NCBI RefSeq assembly: GCF_009769735.1
Contig: NZ_WSRO01000002.1
Location: forward strand, 7,675,001-7,739,000
Length of the DNA: 64,000 nt
Direction: 5' to 3'
Source of the DNA: Streptomyces sp. BA2
GTDB lineage: Bacteria; Actinomycetota; Actinomycetes; Streptomycetales; Streptomycetaceae
A program made the translations under genes and the position numbers. Under the pieces are notes generated by a model. It saw nothing but the letters and a program-made list of their open reading frames with translations, ran no database searches and had not been told where the DNA came from. Shown here one piece after another: positions 1 through 7,083 of the stretch. Each line of letters begins with the position of its first letter. Within the stretch, counting starts at the first letter, position 1.

Positions 1-927
1 CAGACGAGGGGCAGGATGACGGCCGCCCAGCTGGCCGACGAGCTGGAAGTGTCGGTCCGGACGGTCTACCGGGACGTCGAAGCCCTGCACACCGCCGGGA
101 TCCCGCTCTACGGGGACGCGGGCCACGCGGGCGGCTACCGGCTCCTTGACGGCTACCGCACCCGGCTCACCGGCCTGACCGCGCCGGAGGCGGAGGCGCT
201 CTTCCTGGCGGGCGCGCCGGGCCCGGCCGCGGAGCTGGGCCTCGGCCCGGTCCTCGCCGCCGCCCAGCTCAAGGTGCGCGCCGCGCTCCCGGCGGAGCTG
301 CGCCCGCACGCCGACCGGGTCGGCGCCCGCTTCCACCTGGACGCGCCCGGCTGGTACGCGCGCGCCGACGACGTACCCCACCTGACCGCCGTCGCCGACG
401 CGGTCTGGAACAGCCGTGTCCTGCACGTCCGCTACCGCCGCTGGCGGGCCCCCACCGAGGTGGAGCGCATCCTGCGGCCGTACGGCCTGGTCCTGAAGGC
501 GGGCCGCTGGTACGTGATCGCGGAGGCCACGGGGTCGGGAGGGCCGCCGCGCACGTACCGGGTCGACCAGATCCTCCAACTGGAGCTGACCGAGGGGCAG
601 TTCACCATCCCCGCGGACTTCGGCCTGGCGGCGTACTGGGAGTCGTACCAGGAGGCTTTCCACGCGTGGCTGCACCAGGGCGAGGCGGTGGTGCGCCTGG
701 CCCCGCACGCCCTGCCCCGTCTGACGGGCCCCGCGGCGCGCGCCGCCGATGCGACGGGCCGCGCCGACCCAGACGGCTGGATACGCGCGGTCCTGCCCAT
801 CGAATCCGTCAGCCACGCCCACGACGAGTTCCTGCGCCTGGGCGCGGACATCGAGGTGCTCGAACCCCCCGAACTCCGAGCGGAGTTGGCGTCAACGGCG
901 GAGAAGCTGTACAGGCGTTATGCCTGA
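1..927 (+). CDS. WYL-domain transcriptional regulator (5' end outside window)
   Basis: DeoR/YafY-type DNA-binding regulator with a ligand-sensing WYL domain. The frame is open to base 1 and reads QTRGRMTAAQLADEL, so the ATG at 16 is internal and the protein begins upstream of the window. The N-terminal winged helix-turn-helix is seen in the stretch ending SVRTVYRDVEAL. The WYL core is around residues 130-200 (VLHVRYRRW, YGLVLKAGRWYVIA), followed by a C-terminal WCX-like segment. Members of this family usually act as repressors or activators of nearby genes or respond to DNA damage. The target cannot be told here. The next gene is 118 bases downstream on the same strand. Certain as a family call; function unknown. 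Confidence 0.9.
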   Translation, partial: QTRGRMTAAQLADELEVSVRTVYRDVEALHTAGIPLYGDAGHAGGYRLLDGYRTRLTGLTAPEAEALFLAGAPGPAAELGLGPVLAAAQLKVRAALPAELRPHADRVGARFHLDAPGWYARADDVPHLTAVADAVWNSRVLHVRYRRWRAPTEVERILRPYGLVLKAGRWYVIAEATGSGGPPRTYRVDQILQLELTEGQFTIPADFGLAAYWESYQEAFHAWLHQGEAVVRLAPHALPRLTGPAARAADATGRADPDGWIRAVLPIESVSHAHDEFLRLGADIEVLEPPELRAELASTAEKLYRRYA

Positions 928-1045
928 CCGGCGCAGCCCATCGAGTTTGCCGAAACCGCAAGGGAACTGGCCAGGAGGGAGGCATCCGCGCAGGCTGGAC
1001 AAGACCCCAGGAACCCCACACCGGACACAGAGGCGGCGGCAATCA

Positions 1046-1939
1046 ATGGCTCACGACCACGGCCACAAGCACGGCCACGGCCACAAGCACGGCCATGGCC
1101 ACGAGGACATCGACTGGGCCACCATGGGCCCGATGCTGGAGCGGAACGCCGAGCTCGCAGCCCCGCAGAACCGCGAGATCGCCGAGTGGCTGCGCACCTG
1201 GCAGCCGGAGCCGAAGCTGATCGCGGACGTGGGCAGCGGCTCGGGCAGCATCTCGTTCCTCCTCGCGGAAGCCTTCCCCAAGGCCGAGGTGATCGCGGTG
1301 GACCCGGCCGAGCCCCTCCTGGAGCGCGCGAGGGAGCGGGCGGCTCGCGACGGCCTGGCGGACAGGGTGAGCACGCTCCACGCGGAACTCCCGGAGGGAA
1401 TCGGCGAGTTGGCGCCCGCCGACCTCCTCTGGATCGGCAGGGCCCTGCACCACGTAGGCGACCAGGAGGCGGCGCTGGCAGCCCTCGCGGATCGCCTGGC
1501 GCCGGGCGGCGCGATCGCGCTCCTGGAGGGCGGCCTGAACCAGCGCAGCCTTCCCCGCGACATCGGCTTCGGCCGGCCGGGCCTCCAGACCCGCTTCGAC
1601 CTCGCGGACGAGAAGTGGTTCACGCGGATGCGCGCGGAGCTGCCGGGCGCGAAGTCGGTCACGGAGGACTGGCCCGCGCTCCTCACCGAGGCGGGCCTGC
1701 GCCACGCGGGCACCCGCTCGTTCCTCCTGGACCTGCCTGCCCCCGTCTCCGACACGGCCCGCGCCCAGATCATCTCGGAGCTCTCCCGCCGCCGGGAGAT
1801 GCACGAGGACACACTCGACCCCGACGACCTGGCCACGGTCGACCGCCTCCTGGACGAGAAGGACACCCAGAGCCTGCACCACAGGCCCGACGTGTTCCTG
1901 CTGTCGGCGCAGACGGTTCATGTGGGGGTCAAGGGGTAG
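1046..1939 (+). CDS. Class I SAM-dependent methyltransferase with His-rich N-terminus
   Basis: A 297-residue protein. Residues 2-20 are a His/Gly/Lys-rich tail (alternating HDHGHKHGHGHK) ending before EDIDW, the sort of segment that binds Ni, Zn or Cu. A Rossmann methyltransferase domain follows: motif I is IADVGSGSGSISFLL (about 57-71), the acidic end of strand 2 is VIAVDPAEPLL, and motif IV is ADLLWIGRALHH. The ATG at 1046 is chosen because the preceding AGAGGCGGCGG can serve as ribosome site and the His tail starts there. The frame is open further upstream but that part overlaps the WYL gene's 3' end. The substrate is unknown; similar Streptomyces proteins are annotated only as methyltransferases. 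The tail suggests a metal link, which is inference. Confidence 0.85.
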   Translation: MAHDHGHKHGHGHKHGHGHEDIDWATMGPMLERNAELAAPQNREIAEWLRTWQPEPKLIADVGSGSGSISFLLAEAFPKAEVIAVDPAEPLLERARERAARDGLADRVSTLHAELPEGIGELAPADLLWIGRALHHVGDQEAALAALADRLAPGGAIALLEGGLNQRSLPRDIGFGRPGLQTRFDLADEKWFTRMRAELPGAKSVTEDWPALLTEAGLRHAGTRSFLLDLPAPVSDTARAQIISELSRRREMHEDTLDPDDLATVDRLLDEKDTQSLHHRPDVFLLSAQTVHVGVKG

Positions 1940-1994
1940 CGCGGCAGTGGCCGGGGCGGACTGCCGAGTACCGAAGGACCTGTTGAGTCAGAGA

Positions 1995-2029
1995 GGCGTC
2001 CCCGCCCGGCGGGACCGGACGGGGACGCC
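1995..2029. terminator. Hairpin between convergent genes
   Basis: A perfect 10-bp inverted repeat, GGCGTCCCCG at 1995-2004 and CGGGGACGCC at 2020-2029, with a 15-nt loop. It lies between the convergent ends of the methyltransferase and the aldo/keto reductase. There is no T tract, which is common for actinobacterial terminators. Confidence 0.6.
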
Positions 2030-2058
2030 CCAGGCTGGTCTCAGACCACGGCCTGGCC

Positions 2059-2892
2059 TCAGACCACGTCGAACGTGGCCGGATCCGGCCCCAGGCGTCG
2101 GTCCTCGTTCAGTGCGCTGATCGCCGCCATGTCCTCCGGGTCCAGCTCGAAGCCGAAGACGTCGATGTTCTCCTTGATCCGGGACGGTGTCACGGACTTG
2201 GGGATCACTACGTTGCCCAGCTGGATGTGCCAGCGCAGGAGGATCTGGGCCGGCGTGCGGCCGTGCTTCTGGGCGATCGCGATGATCGCCGGGACCTCCA
2301 GGAGGCCCTTGCCCTGGCCGAGCGGGGACCAGGCCTCCGTGGCGATGCCCTGTTCCGCGTGGAACTCGCGGGCGGCGCGCTGCTGGAGGTGCGGGTGGAG
2401 CTCGATCTGGTTGACCGCCGGGATGACCGACGTCTCGGCCAGCAGCTGCTCCAGGTGCTCGGGCAGGAAGTTCGAGACGCCGATGGACTTCGCGCGGCCG
2501 TCGGCCTGGATCTTCTCGAAGGCCTTGTACGTGTCCACGGCGAGGCCCTTGGACGGCAGCGGCCAGTGGATCAGGTACAGGTCCACGTAGTCGAGACCGA
2601 GCTTCTCCAGGGACGCGTCGAAGGCGCGGAGCGTCGAGTCGTAGCCCTGGTCGGTGTTCCAGAGCTTCGTCGTGACGAAGAGCTCCTCGCGGGCGATGCC
2701 GGATGTGGCGATGGCCTTGCCGGTGCCCTCTTCGTTGCCGTAGATGGCAGCGGTGTCGATGCTGCGGTACCCGGCCTCCAGCGCCGTCGCGACGGCCGAC
2801 TCGGCCTCGTCGTCCGGGACCTGCCAGACGCCGAAACCGAGCTGCGGCATCTCGACGCCATTGTTCAGGATGATCGGGGGGACCTTGCTCAC
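2059..2892 (-). CDS. Aldo/keto reductase (2,5-diketogluconate reductase-like)
   Basis: A 277-residue NADPH-dependent carbonyl reductase of the AKR superfamily (COG0656 type), a cytoplasmic (beta/alpha)8 barrel. The catalytic tetrad is visible counting from the GTG at 2892: Asp46, Tyr51 (SIDTAAIYGNE), Lys76 (FVTTKLWN) and His109 (LYLIHWPLP). The NADPH-binding tail VIPKSVTPSRIKEN is present. The GTG start gives the normal family beginning SKVPPIILNNG; the frame stays open upstream but that extension is not family-like. It is divergent from the pqq operon across 240 bases. The true substrate cannot be read from sequence. Confidence 0.9.
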   Translation of the reverse strand: MSKVPPIILNNGVEMPQLGFGVWQVPDDEAESAVATALEAGYRSIDTAAIYGNEEGTGKAIATSGIAREELFVTTKLWNTDQGYDSTLRAFDASLEKLGLDYVDLYLIHWPLPSKGLAVDTYKAFEKIQADGRAKSIGVSNFLPEHLEQLLAETSVIPAVNQIELHPHLQQRAAREFHAEQGIATEAWSPLGQGKGLLEVPAIIAIAQKHGRTPAQILLRWHIQLGNVVIPKSVTPSRIKENIDVFGFELDPEDMAAISALNEDRRLGPDPATFDVV

Positions 2893-3005
2893 GAGCTCTC
2901 GATCCTTAAGTCGTCGGGTGGTACTCCCATGGTCAACGATCAGATGCGGTGCTGCATTCCTTGAACACTCCCGGGTGAAGTCCGGGCGTGTTCCGGCCCG
3001 CACCA

Positions 3006-3037
3006 TTGACCGCGTTCCGTCATGCCGCGACTCTATT
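3006..3037 (+). promoter_or_regulatory. Possible pqq operon promoter
   Basis: TTGACC at 3006-3011 resembles a -35 box. AT-rich hexamers (GACTCT at 3029, TCTATT at 3032) lie 17-20 bases downstream, about 100 bases before pqqA. It is the only such pair I see in the divergent region between the reductase and pqqA. This is a guess from motif alone. Confidence 0.3.
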
Positions 3038-3132
3038 GCACATCACTGAACGCAGAACACTCATGTGAACGCCTGGTGAACACCCCACCACACCCGCCCG
3101 AATCTCATCACCAGGAAGGCAGGCACACGCAC

Positions 3133-3258
3133 ATGAATGAAGACCAGAACCCCACCACACCCGAAGTGACGGAAGCCGTCACCGCATGGCAGACGCCCGA
3201 GTACGAGGTCGTGGAGACCGCACTCGAAGTGACCGCGTACCGCAGCGCCGACCGGTAG
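3133..3258 (+). CDS. pqqA: PQQ precursor peptide PqqA
   Basis: A 41-residue ribosomal peptide that is the raw material for pyrroloquinoline quinone. The core ends LEVTAYRSADR. The Glu32 and Tyr36 of the E-x-x-x-Y motif are the residues that PqqE cross-links and that finally form the cofactor; the WQTPEYEV run before it is also typical. The chain is longer at the N-terminus than the 22-29 residues common in proteobacteria. AGGAAGG at 3113-3119 is the likely ribosome site, 13 bases before the ATG. It is followed after 10 bases by pqqB. The peptide motif plus four downstream pqq genes makes the call firm. Confidence 0.93.
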   Translation: MNEDQNPTTPEVTEAVTAWQTPEYEVVETALEVTAYRSADR

Positions 3259-3268
3259 TCCCGCCGCC

Positions 3269-4171
3269 ATGCTGCTGCAGGTGCTCGGCACCGCGGCGGG
3301 CGGCGGTCTTCCCCAGTGGAACTGCGCGTGTCCCGGGTGCACCGGGGCACGCGCCCACCCGGAGCGCCGCCGCCGGCACGCCTCGCTCGCCGTTCGAGTG
3401 GGGGAGAGGCGCTGGTACGTCGTCAATGCCACCCCCGACATCGGCGAGCAGATCGAGGGGGCCACGGAACTCCACCCCGGGCCCGGGGCCCGGCAGACCC
3501 CCGTCGCCGGCGTCGTCCTGACCGACGCCGAACTCGACCACACCCTCGGCATCGCCCGGCTGCGCGAAGCCCGCGACGGCGTCGATGTCGTGGGGACCTC
3601 ACCCGTCCTCGACGCCGTGCGCGAAAGGCTGGGGCTCGACGCCGTCCTCGGCCCCTACACGCCCGTGCGGTGGCGCGAGCTGCCCGGTGGCGCGGGCCGT
3701 CCTCTGGACGGGGAGTCCGGCATCACCGTGAGCGCCGTCCCTCTTTCGGCCAAGAAGCCTCGGTACGCCGCCAACTCTCCTGACAGCAGCGGCTATTGGT
3801 CTGTCGCTCTTCGGCTGCACGACTCCGGCACCGGGCGCACCCTTCTCTACGCCCCCGCCCTCGCCGTGTGGTCCGACGCGTTCGACGAAGCCGCGCACGA
3901 CGCCGACTGCGTCTTCGTCGACGGCACTTTCTGGGACGACGAGGAACCCCTGCGCTCAGGTTTCTCCACCCGCACCGCCACCGGCATGGGCCACCTGCCG
4001 ATCACCGGCCCCGGAGGCAGCGCAGACCGTCTCGCGCGGCTGCCGGGACGCTGCCTCTACACCCACCTCAACAACACCAACCCGCTCGGGGACCCGCATG
4101 CCGAACAGCACAAGCTCCTCACGGAGCGGGGAATCGAAGTCGCGGCGGAACGGATGGTGATCGAGCTGTGA
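3269..4171 (+). CDS. pqqB: PQQ biosynthesis protein PqqB (metallo-beta-lactamase fold)
   Basis: A 300-residue protein of the PqqB family. Family studies assign PqqB an oxygen-dependent hydroxylation step on the cross-linked Glu-Tyr intermediate. The Cys motif WNCACPGC (about residues 18-25) is the structural zinc site. DAELDHTLG and the late THLNNTNPL segment match conserved PqqB features of the metallo-hydrolase fold. Length is normal. Its stop overlaps the pqqC start (GTGA), so translation is probably coupled. Confidence 0.95.
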   Translation: MLLQVLGTAAGGGLPQWNCACPGCTGARAHPERRRRHASLAVRVGERRWYVVNATPDIGEQIEGATELHPGPGARQTPVAGVVLTDAELDHTLGIARLREARDGVDVVGTSPVLDAVRERLGLDAVLGPYTPVRWRELPGGAGRPLDGESGITVSAVPLSAKKPRYAANSPDSSGYWSVALRLHDSGTGRTLLYAPALAVWSDAFDEAAHDADCVFVDGTFWDDEEPLRSGFSTRTATGMGHLPITGPGGSADRLARLPGRCLYTHLNNTNPLGDPHAEQHKLLTERGIEVAAERMVIEL

Positions 4172-4860
4172 CGGCTTCCTGGGCACCCGGCGAGTTCACC
4201 GAGCGGCTGCGCGCCGTCTCGGCCGAGCGCTATCACGACCGGCACCCCTTCAACGTACGCATGCATGAAGGCACCCTCACCCGCGACGAGTTGCGCCGCT
4301 GGATCGTGAACCGCTTCCACTACCAGCGCCACATCCCGGTCAAGGACGCGCTGATCCTCGCCAAGTTCGACGACCCGTCGCTGCGCCGCGGCTGGGTGCG
4401 CAGGATCCAGGACCACGACGGGGAGAAGGACGGGGACGGCGGCATCGAGCGGTGGCTGCGGCTCGGCGAAGCCGCGGGGATCGAGCGCGGCGAACTCCTG
4501 GACGCCTCGCGGGTGCTGCCCGGCGTGCGGCTCGCGGTCGACGGCTACGTCAACTTCTGCCGCCTGCGGCCCGTCCTCGACGCCGTCGCCGCGTCGCTCA
4601 CCGAGCTGTCCGCGCCGGATCTCATGCGGACCAGGATCGACGCGTTCGAGCGGCACTACCCGTGGATCGACGCGGAGGGCCTCGCGTACTTCCGCACCCG
4701 CGTGGAACAGGGCGGCCGCGACGGGCAGGAAGCGCTCGGACTGGTCCTGGAATGGGCGCGCACCCGCGAGGAGCAGGAGCGCGCCGTCGCGGCGCTCGGC
4801 TTCAAGTGCGACGTGCTGTGGACGCTGCTCGACGCCGTCGACCGGGGGCCGGGGCGCTGA
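4168..4860 (+). CDS. pqqC: Pyrroloquinoline-quinone synthase PqqC
   Basis: A 230-residue cofactor-free oxidase that performs the last step of PQQ synthesis: ring closure and eight-electron oxidation of AHQQ by O2. It is an all-helical heme-oxygenase-like fold. Family signatures are HPFNVRMHEG near the start, RFHYQRHIPVKDALILAK, and IQDHDGEKDGDGGIERWL. The start is the GTG at 4168 that overlaps the pqqB stop; an ATG-started reading would extend deep into pqqB. The stop overlaps the pqqD start by one base (TGATG). Confidence 0.95.
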   Translation: MTASWAPGEFTERLRAVSAERYHDRHPFNVRMHEGTLTRDELRRWIVNRFHYQRHIPVKDALILAKFDDPSLRRGWVRRIQDHDGEKDGDGGIERWLRLGEAAGIERGELLDASRVLPGVRLAVDGYVNFCRLRPVLDAVAASLTELSAPDLMRTRIDAFERHYPWIDAEGLAYFRTRVEQGGRDGQEALGLVLEWARTREEQERAVAALGFKCDVLWTLLDAVDRGPGR

Positions 4861-5132
4861 TGAGTGAGGGCGTACGTCTCGACTGGCGGCCCGCGTTGAC
4901 GCGCTCGGTGATCCTGCGCCACGACCGGGTGCGCGGCGTCGATCTGCTGGTGCTGCCCGAGCGGGTCGTGGTGTTGCGCGGCTCCGCGGGGAGCATCCTG
5001 GAGCTGTGCGACGGCGAGCGTGAAGTCGCCGAGGTCGTGGAGGAGTTGGAGCGCAAGCACCCCGGCGCCTCCGTGGCCGAGGACGTGAACCGGTTCCTCG
5101 CCGATCTGCGGGCGGAAGGGTGGCTTCGGTGA
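4860..5132 (+). CDS. pqqD: PqqD peptide chaperone (RRE)
   Basis: A 90-residue protein that binds PqqA and presents it to PqqE; it is the prototype RiPP recognition element, a winged-helix fold. The characteristic segment is VVVLRGSAGSILELCDGEREVAEVVEEL, given here only as a region at about residues 37-64, followed by a C-terminal helix ending RAEGWLR. It starts at an ATG overlapping the pqqC stop and ends overlapping the pqqE GTG. In some species PqqD is fused to PqqC or PqqE; here it is free-standing. Confidence 0.94.
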   Translation: MSEGVRLDWRPALTRSVILRHDRVRGVDLLVLPERVVVLRGSAGSILELCDGEREVAEVVEELERKHPGASVAEDVNRFLADLRAEGWLR

Positions 5133-6247
5133 CGGAGCCCCTCCATCCCGCGAAACCACCGAGCCATTCCGTGCAGCCGCCGTGGGCCCTTCTCGCCGAG
5201 CTCACGCACGGCTGCCCGCTGCGGTGCGCCTACTGCTCCAATCCCACCGAACTCATCGCCTGTGCAGGCGAGTTGACGGCCGGACAGTGGAGCGACGTCA
5301 TGCGTCAGGCCGCGGACATCGGTGTCGTACAGACGCATCTGTCCGGAGGTGAGCCCCTCCTGCGCCGCGACCTGGCCGAGGTCGTCACGGCGGCGGACTC
5401 CGCCGGTATCCACACCCAGCTCGTGACCAGCGGTGTCGGCCTGCACGAGAAGCGTCTCGCGGACCTCGTCCGCGCGGGCCTGCGCAGCGTCCAGCTCTCC
5501 GTGCAGCACGCCGACCGGGAGAAGGCCGAACTCATCGCGGGCGCCAGGGCGTTCACCGCCAAGGAGCGCGCTGCCGGGCTCGTGCGTGCGGCGGACCTTC
5601 CGCTCGGTCTCAACGCCGTGCTGCACCGCGCGAATCTCGACGCACTCGACGGGATCGTGGAGTTGGGCCTCGCCTGGGGCGCCGACCGGATCGAGCTGGC
5701 CAATACGCAGTTCTACGGCTGGGCGCTGCGCAACCGGGACGCGCTGCTCCCGGACCGCGCCCAGGTCGCTCGGGCCCGTGAGCGCGTCGAGCGGTGGCGT
5801 GAGCGGCTCGCGGGACGCATGGAGCTGGTGTGGGTCGCGCCCGACTACGTGGACGGCATCGCGAAGCCCTGCATGGGCGGCTGGGGCGCCGTCTCGCTGA
5901 CCGTGGCCCCGGACGGCACGGTACTTCCGTGCCCGGCCGCCGGTGAGCTGCTCGGACCCGACGCGCCGAACGTCAGGAACCACCAACTGGGCTGGATCTG
6001 GCGGGAGTCGGAGGCCTTCAACCGCTACCGCGGCGAGGCCTGGATGCGTGAGCCATGCCGCGGCTGCGAACTGCGGACCGTGGACTTCGGAGGCTGCCGC
6101 TGCCAGGCGTACGCCCTGACCGGCGACGCATCCCGCACGGACCCCGCCTGCCACCGCTCGCAGGACAACGCGGCGGTCCGTGCCCTCGTCGACGGCGCGG
6201 GCGGCAGGGCGAGTGACTTCGCCTACCGGGCATCCCCGAAGACGTAG
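5129..6247 (+). CDS. pqqE: PqqA radical SAM cyclase PqqE
   Basis: A 372-residue radical SAM/SPASM enzyme that makes the carbon-carbon bond between Glu and Tyr of PqqA. The CxxxCxxC cluster is at Cys29, Cys33 and Cys36 (HGCPLRCAYCSNP). The C-terminal SPASM cysteines for auxiliary Fe-S clusters are in KPCMGGWG, LPCPAAGE and the CRGCEL...GGCRCQAY...DPAC region. The GTG at 5129 is preferred over the one at 5120 because it overlaps the pqqD stop as GTGA and has GGCGGAAGGG eight bases upstream. A convergent hairpin follows the gene. No PqqF/G protease gene is seen in the window. Confidence 0.95.
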   Translation: MTEPLHPAKPPSHSVQPPWALLAELTHGCPLRCAYCSNPTELIACAGELTAGQWSDVMRQAADIGVVQTHLSGGEPLLRRDLAEVVTAADSAGIHTQLVTSGVGLHEKRLADLVRAGLRSVQLSVQHADREKAELIAGARAFTAKERAAGLVRAADLPLGLNAVLHRANLDALDGIVELGLAWGADRIELANTQFYGWALRNRDALLPDRAQVARARERVERWRERLAGRMELVWVAPDYVDGIAKPCMGGWGAVSLTVAPDGTVLPCPAAGELLGPDAPNVRNHQLGWIWRESEAFNRYRGEAWMREPCRGCELRTVDFGGCRCQAYALTGDASRTDPACHRSQDNAAVRALVDGAGGRASDFAYRASPKT

Positions 6248-6262
6248 GCACCGCAACCCCAA

Positions 6263-6284
6263 GGCCTGACCCGTGGGTCAGGCC
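6263..6284. terminator. Terminator after pqqE
   Basis: GGCCTGACCC at 6263-6272 pairs with GGGTCAGGCC at 6275-6284, a near-perfect 9-10 bp stem with a tiny loop. It sits between the convergent ends of pqqE and the ABC transporter genes and can serve both strands. Confidence 0.7.
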
Positions 6285-6306
6285 ATCGGCGTACCAGCGG
6301 GCGGCC

Positions 6307-7083
6307 CTAGGCCGCGGTGGTCCCGAGGTACGCGTCCCGCACCCTCGGGTCAGCGCGCACCTCGGCCGCCGTGCCCTCGGCCAGAACTCTGCCGAGGTCG
6401 AGGACGACCACGCGGGCGCAGAGCTCCATCACGAAGGCGACGTTGTGCTCCACGAGGAGCACGGCACAGTTCTCCTCGTCCGCGAGGTGCCGGATGACGG
6501 CCGTCAGCTGGCCTCGCTCGTCGGCCGTCATACCGGAGGCGGGCTCGTCCAGGAGCAGCACCCTGGGCGGGTCCGCCACCGCGCGTGCCAGTTCCACCAT
6601 GCGGGCCCGGCCGACCGGGAGAGCGCCCGCGTAGTCGTCGGTCAGAGCCTCAAGTCCGCACTCACGCAGCACGGTTGATGCGCGAGCGCGCCTGTCCTTC
6701 TCATGCGTACGTCGCGTGGGCGCCGCAAGGAGATCGGCGGCGAACCCGCCACCGCCGCCACGCCACTCCTGCGCGACGAGCAGGTTGTCGGCGACCGTGA
6801 GCTGCCCGAAGAGCTGCTGGCGCTGGAAGGTGCGGCGCATGCCGTGGCGGGCGCGCCAGACGGGTGAGCGGCGGGTGACGTCGACGCCGTCGAGCAGGAC
6901 GCGCCCCTGGTCGGGGCGGCGGATGCCGGACACGACGTCGAACAGGGTGGTCTTTCCGGCCCCGTTGGGCCCGATGAGGCCGCAGACCTCCCCGGGGCGC
7001 AGGCTCAGGTCCACCCCGGTGAGGGCGTGAACGCCGCCGAAGCGGACGCCGATTCCGGAAGCTTCGAGTACACGGTCGCTCAT
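6307..7083 (-). CDS. livG: Branched-chain amino acid ABC transporter ATPase, LivG type
   Basis: A 258-residue ATP-binding subunit. Walker A is GPNGAGKTT at residues 38-46, Walker B is RVLLLDEPASGM, and the switch His is in LLVEHNVAFV. The LivG-type insertion with RTFQRQQLF is present. The signature loop is unusual: LPVGRARMVELARAV in place of the common LSxGQ, so the helical-domain contact may differ. It is the last gene of a three-gene minus-strand operon and starts in a 4-nt ATGA overlap with the fused permease/ATPase. It would form the second ATPase of the importer; the transported solute is inferred from family only. Confidence 0.9.
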   Translation of the reverse strand: MSDRVLEASGIGVRFGGVHALTGVDLSLRPGEVCGLIGPNGAGKTTLFDVVSGIRRPDQGRVLLDGVDVTRRSPVWRARHGMRRTFQRQQLFGQLTVADNLLVAQEWRGGGGGFAADLLAAPTRRTHEKDRRARASTVLRECGLEALTDDYAGALPVGRARMVELARAVADPPRVLLLDEPASGMTADERGQLTAVIRHLADEENCAVLLVEHNVAFVMELCARVVVLDLGRVLAEGTAAEVRADPRVRDAYLGTTAA

